DNA from: Pelodictyon luteolum
GTDB taxonomy: Bacteria > Bacteroidota > Chlorobiia > Chlorobiales > Chlorobiaceae
Reading direction: 5' to 3'
Assembly (NCBI RefSeq): GCF_001622165.1
Contig: NZ_LVWG01000003.1
Coordinates: 1 to 60,734, forward strand
DNA: 60,734 bases
The notes under the pieces are model-generated. The model saw only the letters and a list, made by a program, of their open reading frames with translations, had not been told where the DNA came from and did not search any database. Below are positions 27,936 to 36,984 of the stretch, one piece after another; position 1 is the first letter of the stretch, and each line of letters begins with the position of its first letter. Position numbers and translations under genes: made by a program.

Positions 27936-28472
27936 TCAATGCTGAAAAAAAGTAATTCTCGTCATACCGTAGTCACGGTGGAACGAGTAGTAGGGCGAAA
28001 GGGAAAAATCACCGTGCGCATCGTGCTCGATGAGCAGCCAGCCATCTTCTTCGAGGAGGCTTCCTGCCATAATGCCCTCAATCAGCCTGGGATAGTCTTC
28101 CCATGCATACGGGGGGTCAGCGAATATCAGGTCGAAGGAACCGGTCTCCGTCTGCAGAAACAGGGTGACGTCTTCATTCACAATAGAGACCATCTCTTCC
28201 ACCTTGAGCTCTCCTGCCGTTTTCCGGAGGGAGCGGAGCGAAACGGGATGACGGTCGACGAAGGTGACCCTGGTGGCTCCCCTGCTCAGGGTCTCAAAGC
28301 CAAGGGAACCGAAGCCTGCAAAAAGGTCGAGCACACAGGACCCTTCGAAATCCATTCTGGAGTGAAGGATGTCAAAAATCGACTTCTTCACCCTGCTGCT
28401 GCACGGACGAACATCCTGCAGGGGGGCAGTCGTTATCCTGCGGCCCCGGTATCTGCCCGCGATGATCTGCAC
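27936..28472 (-). CDS. rsmD: 16S rRNA (guanine(966)-N2)-methyltransferase
   Basis: This 178-residue SAM methyltransferase has the family start MQIIAGRYRGRRI, motif I VLDLFAGFGSLGFETLSRGA (about 46-65) and the catalytic FADPPYAWEDY (about 117-127, DPPY motif for amino-group methylation). Length is normal for RsmD. It overlaps no gene and lies directly upstream of coaD. Confidence 0.95.
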   Translation of the reverse strand: MQIIAGRYRGRRITTAPLQDVRPCSSRVKKSIFDILHSRMDFEGSCVLDLFAGFGSLGFETLSRGATRVTFVDRHPVSLRSLRKTAGELKVEEMVSIVNEDVTLFLQTETGSFDLIFADPPYAWEDYPRLIEGIMAGSLLEEDGWLLIEHDAHGDFSLSPYYSFHRDYGMTRITFFQH

Positions 28473-28487
28473 TGGAGGCCCGTTGCC

Positions 28488-29393
28488 CTAGAAATCGCCG
28501 AAGCGGGTCTCTTCGAGGATCGCAAGCGCTTTTTCGGCATCGTCCTTCGAGGGCGGCTTGCCGTGCCAGTTGGTATTGTCCTCCATGGTGCCTTCAAAGA
28601 ACGGAACCCCCTTGCCCATGATGGTGACAGCAAGGATGACTGAAGGGTTCGGGGCTGCCGCCAGCTTCACCTTCTCGACGGTGGCGACAAAGTCCTCGAT
28701 GTCGTTGCCGTCGCAGTGATAGACGTTCCAGCCGAATGCACGCCATTTGTCTGCGAAGGGCTCGATACCCATGACGTTTTCCACCTCTCCGTCAATCTGC
28801 TGGTTGTTGTAGTCGACGATGCCGATGATGTTGCCGAGGCCGTAATGGGCGGCACTCATCGCAGCCTCCCAGATCTGGCCCTCCTGGCACTCGCCATCTC
28901 CCATGAGGCAGAAGACATGTCCACCCTGCCTGTTCATGCGCTGGCCGAGCGCGGCTCCCGTTGCAACCGAAAGACCCTGGCCGAGTGAGCCGGACGCGAT
29001 GCGGATGCCGGGAAGCCCTGCCTCACACGTCGGATGGCCCTGGAGATAGGAGTTGAGCTGGCGGAGGGAACCGAGCTCCGAGAGGCAAAAGTATCCTGAA
29101 CGGGCAAGGACGCTGTACCATACCGGAGCGATGTGCCCGTTGGAGAGGAACAGCAGGTCCTGGTCGCCATGGTCCCAGAAATCATGGGGGCGGTGGCGGA
29201 GAACCCTGAAGTAAAGGGCTGTGAAAATGTCTGCCATGCCAAGGGAGCCGCCGGTATGGCCGGAACTGGCCATTGAGAGCATGCGGACGATGTCGCGGCG
29301 GACCTGGCGGGCCATAGCCTTGAGGTCTTCAAGTGAGCCGAGCTCAAGTAGCTCGCCTTTTTTTTCAGCAGGATAGCGCTTTAAAGTTGCCAT
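28488..29393 (-). CDS. Transketolase, N-terminal subunit
   Basis: The 301-residue protein corresponds to the thiamine-diphosphate-binding N-terminal half of transketolase: SMASSGHTGGSLGMADIFTA (about 41-60), SNGHIAPVWYSVLA, and GDGECQEGQIWEAA with the GDG...N-type Mg/ThDP motif (about 173, completed by VDYNN). The pyrimidine-binding and C-terminal halves are absent and are not encoded next to it on either side. It would need a partner subunit from elsewhere in the genome to work in the pentose phosphate pathway. Confidence 0.9.
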   Translation of the reverse strand: MATLKRYPAEKKGELLELGSLEDLKAMARQVRRDIVRMLSMASSGHTGGSLGMADIFTALYFRVLRHRPHDFWDHGDQDLLFLSNGHIAPVWYSVLARSGYFCLSELGSLRQLNSYLQGHPTCEAGLPGIRIASGSLGQGLSVATGAALGQRMNRQGGHVFCLMGDGECQEGQIWEAAMSAAHYGLGNIIGIVDYNNQQIDGEVENVMGIEPFADKWRAFGWNVYHCDGNDIEDFVATVEKVKLAAAPNPSVILAVTIMGKGVPFFEGTMEDNTNWHGKPPSKDDAEKALAILEETRFGDF

Positions 29394-29496
29394 GGGGAGT
29401 AGTACTGCGTTCGTGTATGAAAAATAAAGGGAAATTCAGTGGCTCTTGCCCGGTAAGCCGAAAGTTAAAGGGCTTGGCAGAAATAACAAAAAAAAC

Positions 29497-30141
29497 TCAC
29501 TCACCTTCGCGCTTTCTCTCCCTGTGAAATCTGCGGAGGGCGAAAAAAAGGAAGAGCGCGAAAAGAATCGTGATAGGCACGCTGTAGAGCGCAAGATAGC
29601 CTGAGGCCTCCTGCCAGTTGCTGCCAAGGAAGTAGCCGCCGTAGAGCAGGAGCAGGTTCCAGAGGAGCGAGCTCAGAAATGCGGCCGGAAGAACCCGGGG
29701 CACATGCAGGTGCATGAGGCCCGCCATGATGGAAATGACGGCCCGTGAACCGAACAGGAACCGGTTTACCAGGACGGCAAGGTAGCCGTGCCGGGAAAAC
29801 TTCCTGCGCAGGACCACCATGTCACCGGGGGGGAAAAGCTTGTGGAGACTGCGGGAGAGCCAGTGCTTCACGGGCCCTGCATCGTCGGCATAGAGACGGA
29901 CGCCGAGCCCCCGGCTGAAGAGGAAAAGCAGCATGAACCCGGCCGTGGAACCGAGGGTGGCCGATAAAAGCGACCAGCCCATCGAAATCGTGCTGAAGGA
30001 GATCATGTAGCCGACAAAAGCCACCGGCACGTCCCCCGGAATCGGGGGAATGACGTTTTCAAGGAAAGCGACAAGGAACAGCAGGAGGTAGACCGAAAGA
30101 GGGTCTGCCTGCTGCAGCCACTGTATCGCAGGTTCCATCAT
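29497..30141 (-). CDS. DedA family membrane protein
   Basis: The 214-residue protein has four to five hydrophobic segments and the DedA/SNARE-associated motif VIPPIPGDVPVAFVGYM (about 31-47). It also has FSRHGYLAVLVNRFLFGSRA (about 113-132), which contains the conserved G-[FY]-x-A-x-x-x-x-R-F-x-x-x-x-R pattern. DedA proteins support lipid carrier recycling and membrane homeostasis. Its ATG overlaps the purC stop by 4 bp, indicating translational coupling. Confidence 0.88.
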   Translation of the reverse strand: MMEPAIQWLQQADPLSVYLLLFLVAFLENVIPPIPGDVPVAFVGYMISFSTISMGWSLLSATLGSTAGFMLLFLFSRGLGVRLYADDAGPVKHWLSRSLHKLFPPGDMVVLRRKFSRHGYLAVLVNRFLFGSRAVISIMAGLMHLHVPRVLPAAFLSSLLWNLLLLYGGYFLGSNWQEASGYLALYSVPITILFALFLFFALRRFHRERKREGE

Positions 30142-30857
30142 GAAAGCGCCCCTGAGCCGAGTACCCGCTTCTGCACTTCGCTGTAGGCATCCTCAATGCC
30201 GCCAAGATCAAGGCGGAACCGGTCCTTGTCAAGCTTTTCGTTGGTCTCGAGGTCCCAGAACCTGCAGGTGTCGGGGCTGATCTCGTCGCCGAGCAGGATT
30301 TCGCCGTGATGGCGGCCGAACTCTAGCTTGAAATCGACAAGCTTGAGCTTCACGCCGGCAAAAAAGGGCTTCAGCACCTCGTTGACCCGGAGGGCGCGTG
30401 TTCCAAGCACGGCAAGTTCATCAAGGCTGGCCACACCGAGAGCCACGGCATGCGATTCGTTCATCAACGGGTCGTCGAGATCGTCGTTCTTGAGGTAAAA
30501 CTCGACGATGGGCTCCCGGAGCACACTTCCTTCCGTAAACCCGTAGCGCTTCACCAGAGAACCTGCGGCGATGTTTCGCACGACAACCTCGACCTTGATG
30601 ATATCAAGCTTCTTGCAGAGCATGTCGCGGTCGGAGAGTTTTTCTACCAGATGGGTGCGGACCCCCTCGCCTTCCAGCATGGTGAAGAGCTTGCAGGAAA
30701 TGGCGTTGTTCACCACCCCCTTTTCTGCTATAGTGCCCTTTTTCTTGTTGTTGAATGCGGTGGCGTCGTCCTTGAACTCCTGAATGACGAGATCAGCTTC
30801 ATCGGTCAGGAACACTTTCTTTGCCTTGCCTTCATGGAGGAGCGTTGTCTTTTTCAT
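30138..30857 (-). CDS. purC: SAICAR synthetase
   Basis: The 239-residue enzyme condenses CAIR with aspartate in purine synthesis. LHEGKAKKVFL (about 6-16) and FKDDATAFNNKKKGTI (about 26-41) are the ATP-binding family signature. Further conserved segments are VRNIAAGSLVKRYGF and LVDFKLEFGRH. The start is ATG 30857 (MKKTTLLHEGKAKKV); an upstream in-frame start would add 11 unrelated residues. No other pur gene is close by. Confidence 0.95.
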   Translation of the reverse strand: MKKTTLLHEGKAKKVFLTDEADLVIQEFKDDATAFNNKKKGTIAEKGVVNNAISCKLFTMLEGEGVRTHLVEKLSDRDMLCKKLDIIKVEVVVRNIAAGSLVKRYGFTEGSVLREPIVEFYLKNDDLDDPLMNESHAVALGVASLDELAVLGTRALRVNEVLKPFFAGVKLKLVDFKLEFGRHHGEILLGDEISPDTCRFWDLETNEKLDKDRFRLDLGGIEDAYSEVQKRVLGSGALS

Positions 30858-30892
30858 TATGCGGTTACGTTGGTGAGTAGGTGATAACAAAC

Positions 30893-30926
30893 GGGTGAAA
30901 AAGGATGGCGGCGCCCTCTGGGGCGC
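30893..30926 (-). terminator. Terminator after the 134-residue unknown gene
   Basis: On the minus strand the stem GCGCCC / GGGCGC with loop CAGA is followed after seven bases by TTTTT. It lies 20 bp beyond the stop at 30946 and ahead of purC. Confidence 0.45.
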
Positions 30927-30945
30927 AGGTGGAAAGAGGATTTGC

Positions 30946-31350
30946 TCAGCGCCCGTCCGTACGCTCTGAAGCAGCCTGCTGTACCGCGCCGGTAAGCACG
31001 ATCGTGATCTGGTCGTCGGTTAGGCCGCGATCTTTGAGGAAACTCATGAACCGGAACACTCCGAGGTCGGAGAGCATGGCTTTCGGCTGGTCTCTGTCAT
31101 CCAGCCCTCGCGAGCGACTGTGCTCACAGGAGGTATGGATCCAGTCTTCGATAAACGGCTCTGTCTTGCCCTTCTCAAGAAAAAAAGCCGTGACAATACG
31201 TTCGACATCCTCCAGAGAGGGCTCCGGATGGGCTTCGAATACCAGCTGCATCTCTTCGGAAATTCTGGTCAGGACGATGACTGCCTCCCTGTCAAGAGTC
31301 TCTTCAAGAATGTCCTTGGCACGGTCCTTGACATCTCGTTTCCGATCCAT
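30946..31350 (-). CDS. Hypothetical cytosolic protein, 134 residues
   Basis: Not recognised. The product is soluble, charged and mostly helical by eye (MDRKRDVKDRAKDILEET, then LEDVERIVTAFFLEKGKT), with one His/Cys cluster (TSCEHSRSRG) near residue 80. The end (DDQITIVLTGAVQQAASER) looks helical as well. The start is ATG 31350, with AGGGGA about 8 nt upstream; a longer frame exists upstream but overlaps a plus-strand gene and is rejected. Separated from purC by a likely terminator. Confidence 0.6.
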   Translation of the reverse strand: MDRKRDVKDRAKDILEETLDREAVIVLTRISEEMQLVFEAHPEPSLEDVERIVTAFFLEKGKTEPFIEDWIHTSCEHSRSRGLDDRDQPKAMLSDLGVFRFMSFLKDRGLTDDQITIVLTGAVQQAASERTDGR

Positions 31351-31428
31351 ACCGCGTTCCCCTGCAGTGAATGAAATAAAAATTGAAACTGGAAAAATCC
31401 CGATTAAGTTACATAAAGCATACTGATT

Positions 31429-32475
31429 ATGACAATGAAAAAAATACTCTCCGCCTTTTTGCTCCTCTCGCTTCTCCATGGAGTGGCCAAAGGCGGTGAA
31501 AAGACTGTAGATGACCGCCCCGAAAGCCTGCTCCTCCTGTGGTGGAACGTCGAGAACCTCTTCGACACGACGGATGATCCAGGGATCTCCGACGAGGAGT
31601 TCACCCCGGAAGGCCGGCTGCACTGGACCCCTAAAAAACTCCTTCTCAAAGAGATGCGCATCGCCTACGTCATGCAGGCGATCGCCACCCATCCTGACTA
31701 CGGCCAGCTTCCCGCCGTGCTCGCCTTCGCCGAGGTTGAGAACGGTGCCGTGTTCCGCCGTGCCCTCCAGAAAATCAAGGGAGCCCGGTACCGCGCCCTC
31801 TACCATGACTCCCCCGACCTGAGAGGCATCGACATCGCGCTCGCCTATGATCCGGAGCGCCTGGACTTCACCGGAATGAAGACCTACAGCGTTCCGCAGG
31901 ATGGGCGTCCAACGAGGGACATCATCGTCGCCGGGTTCAAGAACCGGGGCCGCCCCTTCACCCTCATCCTCAACCACTGGCCTTCCCGCGCATTCGGCAG
32001 CGCCCTGACTGAGAAGAAACGCATCATGGCCGCCAGGGTGGCAAGGGCTGCGGCCGACAGCCTCCTCCTCCAGAACCCGGATGCCGACATCATCGTCATG
32101 GGCGACTTCAACGACAGCCCCCAGGACCGATCGGTGAGGCGCACCCTCCGCGGCACCCTCAATCGTCTGCAGGCCCAACGAGCCAAGGACGGCACCCTCT
32201 ACAACTGCTGGGGTGGAAGCAGCCAGCCCGGCAGCTACTCCTACCGGGGCCAGTGGGAACGGATCGACCAGATCCTGGTCTCAAAAGGCATGCTCTCCGG
32301 CCCCGGCATCCGCACCGATGAACCCGGTGCGTTCAGCTGCTTCTTCTTCCGCCCCATGTTCACAAAATCCGGGAAAAAGCCCTGGAGAACCTATGAGGGA
32401 GGAAAATACAGCGGCGGCTACAGCGACCATCTCCCCCTCCTGCTCAAAGTCGCCACCACGTCGCACCCGCACTGA
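31429..32475 (+). CDS. Secreted endonuclease/exonuclease/phosphatase family protein
   Basis: The 348-residue protein has a signal peptide (KKILSAFLLLSLLHGVAKGG, about 3-22) and a DNase-I-like fold: LLWWNVENLFDT (about 36-47) with the metal-binding Asn, FAEVENGAVF with the catalytic Glu (about 103), LNHWPSR (about 180) with the catalytic His, VMGDFNDSPQD (about 224) and SGYSDHLPLLL-type ending (about 330). All metal and catalytic positions are present. The substrate (DNA, phospholipid or phosphoester) is unknown; secretion suggests phosphate scavenging or nucleic-acid breakdown in the periplasm. Confidence 0.87.
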   Translation: MTMKKILSAFLLLSLLHGVAKGGEKTVDDRPESLLLLWWNVENLFDTTDDPGISDEEFTPEGRLHWTPKKLLLKEMRIAYVMQAIATHPDYGQLPAVLAFAEVENGAVFRRALQKIKGARYRALYHDSPDLRGIDIALAYDPERLDFTGMKTYSVPQDGRPTRDIIVAGFKNRGRPFTLILNHWPSRAFGSALTEKKRIMAARVARAAADSLLLQNPDADIIVMGDFNDSPQDRSVRRTLRGTLNRLQAQRAKDGTLYNCWGGSSQPGSYSYRGQWERIDQILVSKGMLSGPGIRTDEPGAFSCFFFRPMFTKSGKKPWRTYEGGKYSGGYSDHLPLLLKVATTSHPH

Positions 32476-32595
32476 TTCCTGCGTACTTTTCCCCCGCAAA
32501 AAGAACCTTTCCGACTGGCCGATACAGTCCGTTAACAATCGTTATCTTGTTATTTATAAAAAACTTATACGTACATTACTGCTAATTGATTCTTC

Positions 32596-32609
32596 CTCTC
32601 TCTCTCTCT
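32596..32609 (+). repeat. CT dinucleotide microsatellite upstream of octaheme cytochrome gene
   Basis: Seven tandem CT units sit 25 bp before the ATG at 32634. No purine-rich ribosome binding site is visible between the tract and the start codon. Confidence 0.85.
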
Positions 32610-32633
32610 TTTGCAACCGTAAACAAACCACCC

Positions 32634-34244
32634 ATGATGAAAGTGCTCGTGGGCCGGATTCTGCCGGTTATGCTCATCCTCTTTGCCTCAGGGCCTCTTT
32701 CCGGAGCGGTCTACCACCTCCCCAAGGACTCTCTCTCGGTCTCGACGGCCGACCACAGCAAATTCCGGCAGCTGCAGCGGGAGTTCAAAAGCGGGCCCGA
32801 AGTCACAAAAGCCTGCCTCGAGTGCCACACCGAAGCTGCAAAACAGGTCCACCGCACCAAGCACTGGACCTGGGAAGTGCCGATGAAAGACGGCAAGATG
32901 CTCGGCAAGAAAAACGTGGTGAACAACTTCTGCATCTCCGTTGAAAGCAACGAAGCGCGATGCACGTCCTGCCATGTGGGGTACGGATGGAAAGACAAGC
33001 AGTTCGACTTCAGGAGCGAACAGAACGTCGACTGCCTCATCTGCCATGACGGAACCGGCACGTACCAAAAGCTGCCCGCCGGAGCCGGCCACCCCGCCTA
33101 CGAGGCGACGGTGCAGGAAAAGAAGAAGTACCCCAAAGTAAACCTCTCCTACGTTGCCCGGAACGTGCAGAACCCGGACCGCCAGAACTGCGGCATCTGC
33201 CATTTTGAAGGCGGAGGGGCCGACGCGGTGAAGCACGGAGACCTGGACGGCTCACTCATAAAGGGGCCGCGTTCGCTCGACGTGCACATGGCGACGGGCA
33301 AAAACGAGCTGAACATGACCTGCGTCGACTGCCATAAAACCGAAGGACATCAGGTTCCCGGCAGCCGCTACACACCTATGGCTCGTGATACCCACGGCTT
33401 CGACTATCCCCTGGCCGACGACTTCCCGACATCCTGCGCCTCGTGCCACAGCCTCGAACCGCACCGGAAGAACAAGAAGCTCAACGACCATATCGACAAG
33501 GTGGCCTGCCAGACATGCCATATCCCCCATATCGCAAAAGAGCGCCCGACGAAAATGTGGTGGGACTGGTCGAAGGCGGGCAAGTTCGACGAAAAGGGAA
33601 AAATGATCACGAAAAAGGACGCTGCCGGCATGCCGACCTACGTCACCAAAAAGGGCGAGTTCCGCTGGGAGAAAAACGCTCGGCCCGAGTACCGCTGGTT
33701 CAATGGCGAAATGAACTACGTGACATTCCACACCACCATCAACGACAAAGGAGTGGTGTCGGTCAACCGTCCCTCCGGCATGACCGGCGATACACTTTCC
33801 CGCATATGGCCCTTCAAGGTGCACCGCGGGCTCCAGCCCTACGACACGGAGCTGAAGCACTTCGTCAAGCCGAAACTCTTCGGCCCGAAAGGCTCCGGCG
33901 CCTACTGGTCGGACTTCGACTGGAAGCGCTCGATAGAAGCGGGCATGAGGGAGTCCGGGCTTAAGTACAGCGGCAGCTACGGGTTCGTAGAAACCGAAAT
34001 GTTCTGGCCGATTTCGCACATGGTTTCACCTAAAGAAGATGCGCTCGGCTGCGTGGAGTGCCACGCCCGCGGAGGACGGCTTGAAAACCTCTCGGGATTC
34101 TACCTTCCCGGCCGAGATGTCAACCTGTTCGTTGAAATCATCGGACTCCTCGTCACCGTCGGCTCACTGGGAGGAGTCATCATCCACAGCATCGTGCGCT
34201 ACTACACCACAAAAAAACACAAGGAACGGGAGGAGAGAGCATGA
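32634..34244 (+). CDS. Octaheme c-type cytochrome, tetrathionate reductase (OTR) family
   Basis: The 536-residue exported protein has a signal peptide (VLVGRILPVMLILFASGPLSG) and eight CXXCH heme sites: CLECH, CTSCH, CLICH, CGICH, CVDCH, CASCH, CQTCH and, after a gap of about 190 residues, CVECH. This layout matches the OTR family, which in Shewanella reduces tetrathionate, nitrite and hydroxylamine in vitro. A C-terminal transmembrane helix (VEIIGLLVTVGSLGGVIIHS) anchors it in the membrane, facing the periplasm. The following gene, overlapping by 4 bp, encodes a membrane cytochrome b, so the pair probably exchanges electrons with the quinone pool. In a sulfur phototroph a role in thiosulfate/tetrathionate or nitrogen-oxide chemistry is plausible, direction unknown. 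Confidence 0.9.
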   Translation: MMKVLVGRILPVMLILFASGPLSGAVYHLPKDSLSVSTADHSKFRQLQREFKSGPEVTKACLECHTEAAKQVHRTKHWTWEVPMKDGKMLGKKNVVNNFCISVESNEARCTSCHVGYGWKDKQFDFRSEQNVDCLICHDGTGTYQKLPAGAGHPAYEATVQEKKKYPKVNLSYVARNVQNPDRQNCGICHFEGGGADAVKHGDLDGSLIKGPRSLDVHMATGKNELNMTCVDCHKTEGHQVPGSRYTPMARDTHGFDYPLADDFPTSCASCHSLEPHRKNKKLNDHIDKVACQTCHIPHIAKERPTKMWWDWSKAGKFDEKGKMITKKDAAGMPTYVTKKGEFRWEKNARPEYRWFNGEMNYVTFHTTINDKGVVSVNRPSGMTGDTLSRIWPFKVHRGLQPYDTELKHFVKPKLFGPKGSGAYWSDFDWKRSIEAGMRESGLKYSGSYGFVETEMFWPISHMVSPKEDALGCVECHARGGRLENLSGFYLPGRDVNLFVEIIGLLVTVGSLGGVIIHSIVRYYTTKKHKEREERA

Positions 34245-34846
34245 GGAAAATCTATCTGTATGCACGGTTTCAGCGCTTCTGGCACTGGATGCAGGCCCTC
34301 ATCATCTTCGGCCTTCTCTTCACGGGAATGGAGGTTCACGGGCTCTTCAAGATCATGGGCTACGAAGCGGCATTCCATGTGCACAACTTTTTTGCCGTCG
34401 CGCTTTTGAGCTTCATTGTCCTGGCCTTCTTCTGGTACATCACCACCGGTGACTTCCGCCAGTACCTGACGGAGGGCAACCTGGTCGAGAAGATCCTCAT
34501 GCAGGCCCGCTATTATGTCATCGGGATCTTCCGCAACGAGCCGCACCCGTTCAAGAAAAACGAGATCTCCCGGCTGAACCCGCTGCAGCGTATCACCTAT
34601 CTCGGCCTCACGCTTGTCGGCCTGCCGCTGCAGATCATTTTCGGGTTCATCTACTACTACTTCAATGAGCTGGTAGACCTCGGCATGAACCCGGCATGGC
34701 TCGAGCCGGTGGCCCACATCCACACGCTCCTTGCCTACCTGCTCATCGGGTTCGTGGTGATGCACGTCTACATGACCACCACCGGCCACACCGTCACCTC
34801 CAACATCAAGGCCATGATCACCGGCTGGGAAGAGGTGGAGGACTAG
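34241..34846 (+). CDS. Cytochrome b561/thiosulfate-reductase-type membrane subunit
   Basis: The 201-residue protein has four hydrophobic helices with paired His suited to two b hemes: RFWHWMQALIIFGLLFTG (helix 1), FHVHNFFAVALL (helix 2) and AHIHTLLAYLLIGFVVMHVY (helix 4). This is the pattern of PF01292 and formate/thiosulfate cytochrome b subunits. It is translationally coupled (ATGA overlap) to the octaheme cytochrome and should connect it with menaquinone. Its TAG stop and that of the convergent DUF1848 gene share the palindrome CTAG. Confidence 0.88.
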   Translation: MRKIYLYARFQRFWHWMQALIIFGLLFTGMEVHGLFKIMGYEAAFHVHNFFAVALLSFIVLAFFWYITTGDFRQYLTEGNLVEKILMQARYYVIGIFRNEPHPFKKNEISRLNPLQRITYLGLTLVGLPLQIIFGFIYYYFNELVDLGMNPAWLEPVAHIHTLLAYLLIGFVVMHVYMTTTGHTVTSNIKAMITGWEEVED

Positions 34847-35676
34847 GAGGCGTAACAGTAGAGGCAGCGGTGGCTGCAGGTTCCATAGGTTCCAATGTCC
34901 CGGCTTGGCGCACACCCGCACTGGTGGCGCTGGCCGGGATCTTTTTTTCTCCCTCCTTCCCTATTCCGCCCGAGCCCAAGGTCCAGCTGAGCACGGCCCG
35001 AAATCCGGAGGAGCAGATCCCTGTCGACGCAGCTCGAAGGGCGTACGCCCGCCTGCGACAGGTCCAGCGCCTCGGCGCAGGCGGAAAGCTCCATACCGCA
35101 CTCCGCGGCAATACGGGCACAGCCTCCCGCAACAGCCTCCATCGCTGCAGCATCCAGCTCAAGCGTTCCCAGAGCCTGCATCGCCCGCTGTGTCTTGCGG
35201 TACCGGTCGACGAAGCTGATGATGGCGTGCCGGGTATAACCCGAGAGCTCACGGGCGAAGTGAGCGAACGATTCCAGATGCCACTGGACGTCCATCCGTG
35301 CGGTAAGGATCACGGGATCGTACCGCCAGATAACCCGTTCAGGACCGAGATGCTCTGACAGGCACCGGAACCGGTCCACGAGAAGCGGCTTCGGAGGAAG
35401 GCACGGCTCGATGTCGGTGCCGTAGGGGGTGAGGGTGAAGAGGAAGTAGTAGGGGTAGCCCATGCGGTCCAGCTCCGGGAGGAAGGGCATGAAGGGGCCT
35501 GGATCTTTCGTCCAGAACACGATGCCCTCAAGGGCATCGGGGTTGAGGGCAATGCGGCTCACCTGGCTCGGCCGCATGGGATTGGGAACCAGCACCTCAC
35601 CCGCTCGCAGGCACTCCATAAACCACTCCCCGTGGCATGCCGGTATGTCGGTCCGGCGGCTTGCGCTGATGATCAC
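34843..35676 (-). CDS. DUF1848 protein (radical-SAM-like Cys cluster)
   Basis: The 277-residue protein matches DUF1848: the start [19 protein letters not shown], then [19 protein letters not shown], and FRYDPVIL-type core ([11 protein letters not shown]). Near the end, [15 protein letters not shown] then HRCLYCYA carries several Cys that could bind an Fe-S cluster. The function is unknown. The start is GTG 35676, overlapping the umuC stop by 4 bp (GTGA), so synthesis is coupled to the error-prone polymerase. That context suggests a DNA-damage-related role, which is an inference. Confidence 0.85.
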   Translation of the reverse strand: MIISASRRTDIPACHGEWFMECLRAGEVLVPNPMRPSQVSRIALNPDALEGIVFWTKDPGPFMPFLPELDRMGYPYYFLFTLTPYGTDIEPCLPPKPLLVDRFRCLSEHLGPERVIWRYDPVILTARMDVQWHLESFAHFARELSGYTRHAIISFVDRYRKTQRAMQALGTLELDAAAMEAVAGGCARIAAECGMELSACAEALDLSQAGVRPSSCVDRDLLLRISGRAQLDLGLGRNREGGRKKDPGQRHQCGCAPSRDIGTYGTCSHRCLYCYAS

Positions 35677-36971
35677 CTGTGAGCGGGAGCGGGTGGGGCC
35701 TGCGGTGCGGAGGGAACCCGGAGGATCTCCTCCCAGGAAGTGGTGTAGCGTGGGGAGATGTGCCGGCAAAGCGGCTCCCAGGCCCGGGAGTCCTCCGCGG
35801 CAAGGCGGATGCTGCCGTTTCCGTAGCGGAGGTTGACCTGTTCCATGACCTGCTGGAGCGCTTCAGCTCTCCCCTCACCCTCGTCGCCGAAGAGCAGGAA
35901 TGACTCTCCCGGAGGGTTCTTCGGAGCAATGGCTCCGAGAAGCACACCGGCTTTCCGGTACGGGTGGCCGCCCTGGTAGATCGCCTCGAGCACCCGGGAG
36001 GCGGCCGTGACGAGCGTCATGGCATCGTCGGCCGCACGGGGAAGAGAGACGGTGCGTGAGGCCTCGCGCCGGAGAGCGGAAGCGGCAAACGGGCTCGTGG
36101 AGATGAAGACGGTGAGAAGCGAGGCCGTCGAGCCCTCACGGCGAAGCTTCGAAGCGGCCCGGGAAGCGAAGCTTGCAACAGCCTCTTGCAGTTCCTCAAC
36201 CGAGAAAACGTTCCGGCCGAACGAACGGGAGGTGCAGATGGTCTGTTTCATGGGCCGGACAAGCTCCAGCGGGAGACATCGGTGCCCCTGGAGCTCAGCC
36301 TGTACCTTTGCGCCGGTGACCCCGAGCAGCCGGCGCACAAGCGCGGGAGGCATACCGGCAAAGTCGGCTGCGGTTTGAATACCCTGCAAAGCGAGTTTCA
36401 GGCTCCACTGCCGACCGATACCCCAGACATCCTCCAGAGGGGTGGACGCAAGGGCACGGCGCACCCGGTCCGCCCCCTCAAGCATGAGCACGCCGCCGCA
36501 CGAGGGGTCTTTCTTGGCCGCCTTCGCTGCAAGTTTGGCGAGGGTCTTGGTATGGGCGATGCCGATGCTGACGGGGATACCGGTGTGTTTGAGCACGGTG
36601 CGTCGCATGAGGGCCGCATGCTCCCTGAGGCCGAAACGCCGGAACCCGGAGAGGTCGAAAAAAGCCTCGTCGATAGAATAGCGCTCCTGCTCCGGAGCCA
36701 TGGCCCCGAGGGTGTTCATCACCCGTGAAGACATGTCACCGTAGAGGGGGTAGTTGGAAGAAAAGACTGCGACGCCGTGGCGGCCAATCACATCCCGGCA
36801 CCGGAACAGCGGAGTACCCATCGCTATGCCAAGCGCTTTCGACTCCTCGGAGCGGGCGATGACGCAGCCGTCATTGTTGGAAAGCACCACCACCGGCCGC
36901 CCACAAAGCATGGGGTTGAAGACCCGCTCGCAGGACACATAGAAGTTGTTGCAGTCGGCAAGGGCGAACAT
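35673..36971 (-). CDS. umuC: UmuC-type Y-family DNA polymerase V subunit
   Basis: The 432-residue translesion polymerase starts [18 protein letters not shown] with the catalytic Asp of the palm (about residue 6). It continues with [15 protein letters not shown] and has the second catalytic pair in [13 protein letters not shown] (SIDE, about 100). Fingers and little-finger regions follow, with the helix-hairpin segment [12 protein letters not shown]. Length and order match UmuC. The start is ATG 36971, because homology begins there. It lies 13 bp after umuD and is coupled to DUF1848 downstream. Confidence 0.94.
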   Translation of the reverse strand: MFALADCNNFYVSCERVFNPMLCGRPVVVLSNNDGCVIARSEESKALGIAMGTPLFRCRDVIGRHGVAVFSSNYPLYGDMSSRVMNTLGAMAPEQERYSIDEAFFDLSGFRRFGLREHAALMRRTVLKHTGIPVSIGIAHTKTLAKLAAKAAKKDPSCGGVLMLEGADRVRRALASTPLEDVWGIGRQWSLKLALQGIQTAADFAGMPPALVRRLLGVTGAKVQAELQGHRCLPLELVRPMKQTICTSRSFGRNVFSVEELQEAVASFASRAASKLRREGSTASLLTVFISTSPFAASALRREASRTVSLPRAADDAMTLVTAASRVLEAIYQGGHPYRKAGVLLGAIAPKNPPGESFLLFGDEGEGRAEALQQVMEQVNLRYGNGSIRLAAEDSRAWEPLCRHISPRYTTSWEEILRVPSAPQAPPAPAHR

Positions 36972-36984
36972 AAGCGCTCCCCGT

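Noticed and set aside
27456-28643. 395-codon plus-strand frame across coaD, rsmD and the transketolase gene
   Set aside because: It crosses three convincing minus-strand genes and shows no motif.
31351-32178. Long 5' extension of the 134-residue unknown gene
   Set aside because: The extension runs antisense through the secreted nuclease gene; a ribosome site supports ATG 31350.
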